Shown here one piece after another: positions 59,602-64,000 of a stretch of DNA of 64,000 nt. The DNA is from CAJXZP01 sp963974475. GTDB lineage: Bacteria; Bacteroidota; Bacteroidia; Flavobacteriales_G; Salibacteraceae. The stretch lies in assembly GCA_963974475.1 (NCBI GenBank), contig CAXBCR010000009.1:51373-115372 (forward strand), read 5' to 3'. The notes under the pieces were generated by a model. The model made no database searches and was not told the DNA's origin. It saw only the letters and a program-made list of their open reading frames with translations. The stretch's first letter is position 1. Each line of letters begins with the position of its first letter. Position numbers and translations under genes: made by a program.

Positions 59602-60435
59602 ATGAGTACACAATTATACAAATCGGTAAGCGGACATTCCAAAAAGAAAACCACGCACGTGCTTCATGAAATGAAGCGTAAAGGAGAAAAAATTGCCATG
59701 TTAACGGCTTACGATTTTTCAATGGCACGCATTCTAGATGATGCTGACATTGATTTAATTTTGGTAGGCGACTCTGCTTCTAACGTAATGGCTGGTCATG
59801 AAACGACTTTACCTATTACCTTAGACCAAATGATTTACCATGCCGCATCGGTAATTAGAGGTATAAAAAATTGTTTGGTTGTAGTGGATTTACCATTTGG
59901 CACGTATCAAGGAAATTCAAAAAATGCGTTAGAATCTTCTATTCGCATAATGAAAGAAGCAGGTGGCCATGCCATTAAATTGGAAGGTGGAATTGAAATC
60001 AAAGAATCTATTCAACGTATCTTATCGGCCGGAATTCCGGTAATGGGTCACTTGGGATTAACCCCTCAATCCATCTACAAATTTGGCACCTATACCGTAC
60101 GCGCCAAAGGTGAGGGAGAAGCAGAACAATTGATGAAAGATGCCAAAATGCTAGAAGAAATAGGCTGTTTTGCCATGGTATTAGAAAAGGTACCTGCCTC
60201 ATTAGCTAAAAAAGTAGCCGAATCCGTTTCCATACCCGTTATTGGTATTGGAGCCGGAGCGGATGTAGATGGACAAGTATTGGTTTTGCATGATATGCTA
60301 GGATTAAACGTAGATTTTTCTCCTCGTTTTTTAAGACGTTACAATAATTTCTACGAGCAAATGCACGATTCAGTTTCCAATTATATTAAGGATGTGAAAA
60401 CGAAAGATTTTCCGAATAAAAACGAATCTTACTAG
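59602..60435 (+). CDS. panB: 3-methyl-2-oxobutanoate hydroxymethyltransferase
   Basis: A 277-residue TIM-barrel enzyme that makes ketopantoate from 2-oxoisovalerate with 5,10-methylene-tetrahydrofolate, the first committed step of pantothenate and CoA synthesis. It has MLTAYDFSMARILDDADIDLILVGDSASNVMAGHETTLPI (~33-70, with Mg-binding Asp), DLPFGTYQ (~95), KLEGG (~128) and GHLGLTPQS (~150). The stop codon overlaps the next start by one base. Confidence 0.95.
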   Translation: MSTQLYKSVSGHSKKKTTHVLHEMKRKGEKIAMLTAYDFSMARILDDADIDLILVGDSASNVMAGHETTLPITLDQMIYHAASVIRGIKNCLVVVDLPFGTYQGNSKNALESSIRIMKEAGGHAIKLEGGIEIKESIQRILSAGIPVMGHLGLTPQSIYKFGTYTVRAKGEGEAEQLMKDAKMLEEIGCFAMVLEKVPASLAKKVAESVSIPVIGIGAGADVDGQVLVLHDMLGLNVDFSPRFLRRYNNFYEQMHDSVSNYIKDVKTKDFPNKNESY

Positions 60436-61154
60436 TGAGAAAACCAGAAGAAAAAGACCGAGCCGATGTGAATCAAGTTCAGGTGATTTTTGAAGACAAT
60501 CATTTGATTATAGTCAATAAAGTACCCGGACAAATAGTGCAAGGCGACAAAACAGGCGATAAATCATTGCTTGATTTAGTGAAGGAATATATTAAGGTGA
60601 AATACAAAAAACCAGGCGCGGTCTACCTTGGCTTAGTCCATCGATTGGACCGACCTACCAGTGGTATTGTGGTTTTTGCCAAAACGAGTAAAGCAGCTTC
60701 TCGATTGTCGGAAATGTTTCGCAATCATGAAGTGAAGAAAACCTATTGGGCTATTACTAATAACCGCCCCGAAGATGGCAAAGCAAGATTGACACATTAC
60801 CTTCGGAAAAACGAAGAAAAGAACAAATCGGTCGCCAAAAAGAAAGAAACTCGGGGTTATAAAGAGGCTATTTTGGATTACGAATTGAAACAAGATTCGG
60901 ATAATTACCGCTTGGTAGAAGTTAAACTATTAACTGGCCGTCATCATCAAATTCGGTGTCAGCTAGCGGCTATTGGATGTCCTATTAAAGGAGATATTAA
61001 ATATGGCGCAAAACGAACCAATAGAGATGGCTCCATTTCGTTGCATTCGCGTAGCATTTCGTTTATTCATCCGGTAAAAAAAGAACCTGTTTCTTTTACA
61101 GCACCTGTAATGGAGGATGATTTATGGAAATATTTTGAAAAGCAATTAGGCTAA
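60435..61154 (+). CDS. RluA-family pseudouridine synthase
   Basis: A 239-residue enzyme that isomerises uridine to pseudouridine in rRNA or tRNA. The catalytic Asp is in HRLDRPTSGIVVFAKT (~72-87). Also visible are the LLTGRHHQIRCQLA (~175-188) and LHSRSISFIHP blocks. The start is GTG at 60435, sharing a base with the panB stop (TAGTG). No S4 domain, as in RluC-short or TruC-type members, so the exact target uridine cannot be named. Coupling to panB looks incidental. Confidence 0.92.
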   Translation: MRKPEEKDRADVNQVQVIFEDNHLIIVNKVPGQIVQGDKTGDKSLLDLVKEYIKVKYKKPGAVYLGLVHRLDRPTSGIVVFAKTSKAASRLSEMFRNHEVKKTYWAITNNRPEDGKARLTHYLRKNEEKNKSVAKKKETRGYKEAILDYELKQDSDNYRLVEVKLLTGRHHQIRCQLAAIGCPIKGDIKYGAKRTNRDGSISLHSRSISFIHPVKKEPVSFTAPVMEDDLWKYFEKQLG

Positions 61155-61260
61155 AAATGTAGGGTGTCGACTTTGGTGTACGCATCAACGTTGACACTTT
61201 TTCCACGCCCTATTTTTAAGCGATATTAACCCTGCTATCCAACTCAGGTTTACACCACAC

Positions 61261-61593
61261 TTAGCTTGCGCAATGCACACAAAATTTATTATGCGGCACC
61301 AGTAAAATTCGTTGAATAGGAATAGGCTTTTTGCAACGGTTACATAATCCAAAATCATCCTCTCCTAAACAAGATTGCACATGCAATAACCCGCGTAGCT
61401 TATTCTCTTGCGTCCGCAAGGCCGCCTCCACTACACTTCTGTTATTTATAGCATCCATTCGCGACACTCGTCCAATGGCACAATCGGGCGCAATGGGCTG
61501 CGTTTCTAGTTTATAACCCGCTATCGTTTCTTGGGTATTCAAAATAGAATCCTGTATCAAAACTTCAATTTCCTTGATTTCTTTGTTGGTCAT
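61261..61593 (-). CDS. DksA/TraR-type zinc-finger protein
   Basis: A 110-residue protein with a helical N-terminus, a coiled region and the C-terminal C4 zinc finger CNRCKKPIPIQRILLVPHNKFCVHC. It matches the DksA/TraR family, which binds the RNA polymerase secondary channel. It is shorter than E. coli DksA, and the coiled-coil tip DxxDxA is not evident, so activity like DksA is uncertain. Bacteroidota carry many such small homologues. Confidence 0.85.
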   Translation of the reverse strand: MTNKEIKEIEVLIQDSILNTQETIAGYKLETQPIAPDCAIGRVSRMDAINNRSVVEAALRTQENKLRGLLHVQSCLGEDDFGLCNRCKKPIPIQRILLVPHNKFCVHCAS

Positions 61594-61682
61594 GAAGTGT
61601 AAAAATAAAAGAAGTTACCCAACAAATCGGTTTTGCTTGAAAAAACTTCTTGACGCCAGATTCAGACTTCCATTCATTCCAC

Positions 61683-61690
61683 TAAATTTG
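61683..61690 (+). promoter_or_regulatory. -7 promoter box of the YjbQ gene
   Basis: TAAATTTG, 15 nt ahead of the ATG at 61706. It predicts a very short leader and rules out the upstream in-frame ATGs as starts. Confidence 0.5.
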
Positions 61691-61705
61691 TCCCAAAATT
61701 TGCAC

Positions 61706-62116
61706 ATGGTTCAACAAATTGAATTTTCACTTCCGGTATTAAAAAGAGGTATTCACCTCATTTCAGATAATATTACAGCGCAATTACCCGATTTACCTGA
61801 AAAGGGATTGCTTCACATTTTCGTTAAGCATACTTCTGCTGCCATTGGCATTAACGAAAATGCGGACCCATCGGTACGCAATGATTTACACCGAAGTTTG
61901 GAAAACTTAGTGCCCGAGGGACAGCCTCACTTTACCCATTTGGATGAAGGACCAGACGATATGCCCAGCCATATTAAACTGGCTTTGGTAGGCAATGAAA
62001 TTACAGTACCTATTACCAATCATCAATTAAATTTAGGTATTTGGCAAGGATTTTACTTTTTTGAATTTCGTAATAATCCAGCGGCTAGAAAATTGGTAAT
62101 CACCATAATGAGCTAA
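61706..62116 (+). CDS. YjbQ/UPF0047 family protein (secondary thiamine-phosphate synthase type)
   Basis: A 136-residue protein of normal UPF0047 length. It shows LFVKHTSAAIGINENADPSVRNDL-like IFVKHTSAAIGINENADPSVRND (~44-66), FTHLDEGPDDMPSHIKLALVGNE (~78-100) and LGIWQGFYFFEFRN (~112-125). The conserved His and Asp residues are intact. Family members show weak thiamine-phosphate synthase activity in vitro. The ATG at 61706 is chosen from domain length and the -7 box. nth follows 48 nt later, probably in one unit. Confidence 0.88.
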   Translation: MVQQIEFSLPVLKRGIHLISDNITAQLPDLPEKGLLHIFVKHTSAAIGINENADPSVRNDLHRSLENLVPEGQPHFTHLDEGPDDMPSHIKLALVGNEITVPITNHQLNLGIWQGFYFFEFRNNPAARKLVITIMS

Positions 62117-62164
62117 CGAATCTTGCCTCAAAATTGGATTTAATTAACGTACCGAAAAAACTAA

Positions 62165-62806
62165 ATGACAAAAACTGAAAAAGTACAATTTGTAGTAGAT
62201 GCATTAGAAAACATCTATCCTACTGTTCCTATTCCGTTAGATCACACCAACGATTTTGAATTACTCATTGCCGTTTTGCTATCTGCCCAATGTACCGATA
62301 AAAGGGTTAATATTATTACCCCTGCCCTATTTCAAAAAGCGGATAATGCCTACGATATGCAAAAACTTTCGCTTGAAGAAGTGGAGGGTTTTATCAAAAC
62401 ATGTGGGTTGTATAAATCAAAAGCGCGCAACATTAAAAAATTGGCCGATGTCATGGTTGAAACGCACCAGGGCATAGTACCCAATAATTTTAAAGACTTA
62501 GAAAATTTAGCCGGAGTTGGCCATAAAACTGCCAGCGTGGTAATGAGTCAAGCCTTTGGAGTACCCGCCTTTCCAGTAGATACGCATATTCATCGATTAA
62601 TGTGGCGTTGGGGATTAACAAATGGAAAATCGGTAGAACAAACAGAAAAAGACGCTAAAAAGTTGTTTCCAGAAGAACTATGGAACAAACTTCATTTACA
62701 AATAATTTACTACGGAAGAGAATATTCGCAAGCCCGTGGATTTGACATGGAGAAAGATATTATCACAAAAAAAATCGGGAGAAAGAGCTTTTTAAATTCT
62801 CTTTAA
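62165..62806 (+). CDS. nth: Endonuclease III-family DNA glycosylase lacking the Fe-S cysteines
   Basis: A 213-residue helix-hairpin-helix glycosylase/AP lyase for oxidised pyrimidines. It shows LSAQCTDKRVN (~38-48), the HhH LAGVGHKTASVVM with catalytic Lys (~116-128), and FPVDTHIHRLMWRWGL with catalytic Asp (~137). After LHLQIIYYGREYSQARGFDMEKDI the C-terminus has no cysteines, so the C-x6-C-x2-C-x5-C cluster motif of E. coli Nth is absent. Frameshifted readings of that stretch gave no cysteines either, so this is not a sequencing slip. Some lineages are cluster-free. Confidence 0.9.
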   Translation: MTKTEKVQFVVDALENIYPTVPIPLDHTNDFELLIAVLLSAQCTDKRVNIITPALFQKADNAYDMQKLSLEEVEGFIKTCGLYKSKARNIKKLADVMVETHQGIVPNNFKDLENLAGVGHKTASVVMSQAFGVPAFPVDTHIHRLMWRWGLTNGKSVEQTEKDAKKLFPEELWNKLHLQIIYYGREYSQARGFDMEKDIITKKIGRKSFLNSL

Positions 62807-62831
62807 CCCGATTAATTTACCCATCATTTTT

Positions 62832-63953
62832 TTACTGAACCACCAGCTTGCTACGTTTGTTATCTACCATCAAAACATACATTCCGTTTGATATGGTGGC
62901 TAACCCAATTCTACCGCTCGTTTCTACTAGTCCTTGACGTACTAATTTGCCACTTACATCATAAATATAATAGCTCGTGCGCTGACTCGGTGCGGTTATG
63001 TACACTTCGTTTTGTGCGGGGTTGGGGTAAATTTCCAATTTACTCCATATTGGCTCTTTGATACCATTGGGCAACCAACTACAATCTGCCGTAAGCAGGT
63101 CATTGAGACTTTGTAGATTAGATCCGTTGGATTGAATTTTATACGCACTTTCAGAACTGGGGTCTATCTCTATTGCCTTTAAAGTACCCTTTTGTAAAAC
63201 ACAGGCCTCATTGAGCATATAATTTGTTTTTATTTTAGTTATCCATGAGTTTATCAATCCCTTAAAACCTGATATTGAATCTAACTCCACATTAAAGACA
63301 AAACCACCATCAGTATTTCCATCCGACACTTTTTCTCTTGCAGTCTCAATATGCACATGTTTTAATTGCCTATTGTCAAAAAAAGACAATTGCGATAATT
63401 GATGGTGCGTATCTCCCCAATAAAAGGTTTTTAAACTGTCGTTTTGAGTAACCTCGAGACTTAAGTTAATTGACGCAGAGTCTAATAATTGTAATCCTAA
63501 ATTAACATCCTTTAATCTATCATTATCATTGAGATAAACTCTATTTAGCAACTTTACTTTATCAGCGCCATAAATCCGCTTCAATAATGTTCGTTCACAC
63601 GTAAATCCATAAAGAAACTTCACATAATCTGGAATGTATAAAGTATCCCATAACTCGTTACCTTTCATATAAAATGATAATGAGGAGCTATTTCGTATCC
63701 CGTCCAAACTCGTTAACAAAGTATGTTCAATACTCAAATCTAAATTACCTGTAATGGCTAATAAGACCTGCATATTGGCTATTTGGTCACTCTTTGGAAG
63801 CGTAGTATCATTCCGTAGATTGATTTTGTAATCCTCACCTGCTACAAAACTGTACGCATTGAGATCTGCCTGATTGGTAAACGTAACTGTGGTTAATCCC
63901 AAAATTGAAGTATAAACTGCAATAAAGGCTAGTAATAATCCTGATTTTTTCAT
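62832..63953 (-). CDS. Secreted protein with T9SS type A sorting domain, unknown function
   Basis: A 373-residue exported protein: signal peptide (~1-21), a long body of leucine-rich-like strand/turn repeats (NLDLSIEHTLLTSLDGIRNSSSLSF; LQLLDSASINLSLEVTQNDSLKTFYWGDTHHQLSQLSFFDNRQLKHVHI), then a T9SS domain (~307-373: YPNPAQNEVYI, ISNGMYVLMVDNKRSKLVVQ). The repeats look like irregular surface-type beta-helix/LRR material. It is exported by the type IX system. Convergent with nth. Confidence 0.8.
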   Translation of the reverse strand: MKKSGLLLAFIAVYTSILGLTTVTFTNQADLNAYSFVAGEDYKINLRNDTTLPKSDQIANMQVLLAITGNLDLSIEHTLLTSLDGIRNSSSLSFYMKGNELWDTLYIPDYVKFLYGFTCERTLLKRIYGADKVKLLNRVYLNDNDRLKDVNLGLQLLDSASINLSLEVTQNDSLKTFYWGDTHHQLSQLSFFDNRQLKHVHIETAREKVSDGNTDGGFVFNVELDSISGFKGLINSWITKIKTNYMLNEACVLQKGTLKAIEIDPSSESAYKIQSNGSNLQSLNDLLTADCSWLPNGIKEPIWSKLEIYPNPAQNEVYITAPSQRTSYYIYDVSGKLVRQGLVETSGRIGLATISNGMYVLMVDNKRSKLVVQ

Positions 63954-64000
63954 AATTCAAATTTTAATAGGTGAAAAATTGGTCTGATACCACTATGCCT

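Noticed and set aside
62700..62806. Frameshift as the cause of missing cysteines in endonuclease III
   Set aside because: The alternative frame checked through the C-terminal stretch does not restore a CxxC pattern.

Overview
The window is an AT-rich chromosomal segment of a Bacteroidota bacterium, probably of flavobacterial type. The signs are several secreted proteins with C-terminal type IX secretion (T9SS) sorting domains (YPNPxxG...LxxLPxGxY), Bacteroidota-restricted families (DUF6155, DUF6340, DUF4249, carboxypeptidase-like regulatory domains), few Shine-Dalgarno sequences, and repeated upstream matches to the Bacteroidota -7 box TAnnTTTG. I see no tRNA, rRNA, CRISPR array, insertion sequence or prophage. 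Family names below are recalled from sequence patterns; nothing was searched.

Layout. 1-4630: 3' end of uvrA, a GIN-domain lipoprotein, inorganic pyrophosphatase, and a DEAD-box RNA helicase with arginine/aspartate-rich tails. 5046-12414: one operon for an apparent trans-envelope electron conduit: a polytopic membrane protein with candidate haem histidines, a membrane-anchored Fe-S/FAD/NAD(P) oxidoreductase, two multihaem c-type cytochromes with 20 and 16 CxxCH motifs, a probable outer-membrane beta-barrel and an OB-fold lipoprotein. 12828-15405: aldehyde dehydrogenase and a MalY/PatB-type lyase. 15501-16808: a NarL-type response regulator followed by a gene-free stretch holding three consecutive promoter/terminator units. 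The first two units carry the same 19-bp palindromic element exactly 24 bp ahead of the -7 box. 16809-32445: mixed metabolic, transport and secreted-protein genes.

32116-45548 (minus strand): a complete 11-subunit complex I operon (nuoABCDHIJKLMN) without the NADH-oxidising nuoEFG genes, preceded by a two-subunit 2-oxoacid:ferredoxin oxidoreductase. A 2[4Fe-4S] ferredoxin gene lies nearby at 47303. Together they suggest that 2-oxoacid oxidation reduces ferredoxin, which then feeds complex I.

45954-63953: a PadR regulator with a membrane partner, a NifX-like protein, a bile-acid-type symporter, a lipid-modifying run (acyltransferase, patatin-barrel fusion, methyltransferase), lysA, dnaK, panB, an RluA-family pseudouridine synthase, a DksA-like zinc-finger protein, YjbQ, endonuclease III and a T9SS cargo protein.

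The two regions most worth following up are the response-regulator/twin small-RNA locus (15462-16697) and the multihaem conduit operon (4708-12414). Several genes (23594 minus, 45954 plus, 49225 plus, 54066 minus) have a -7 box only 4-5 nt before the start codon, which predicts leaderless mRNAs.
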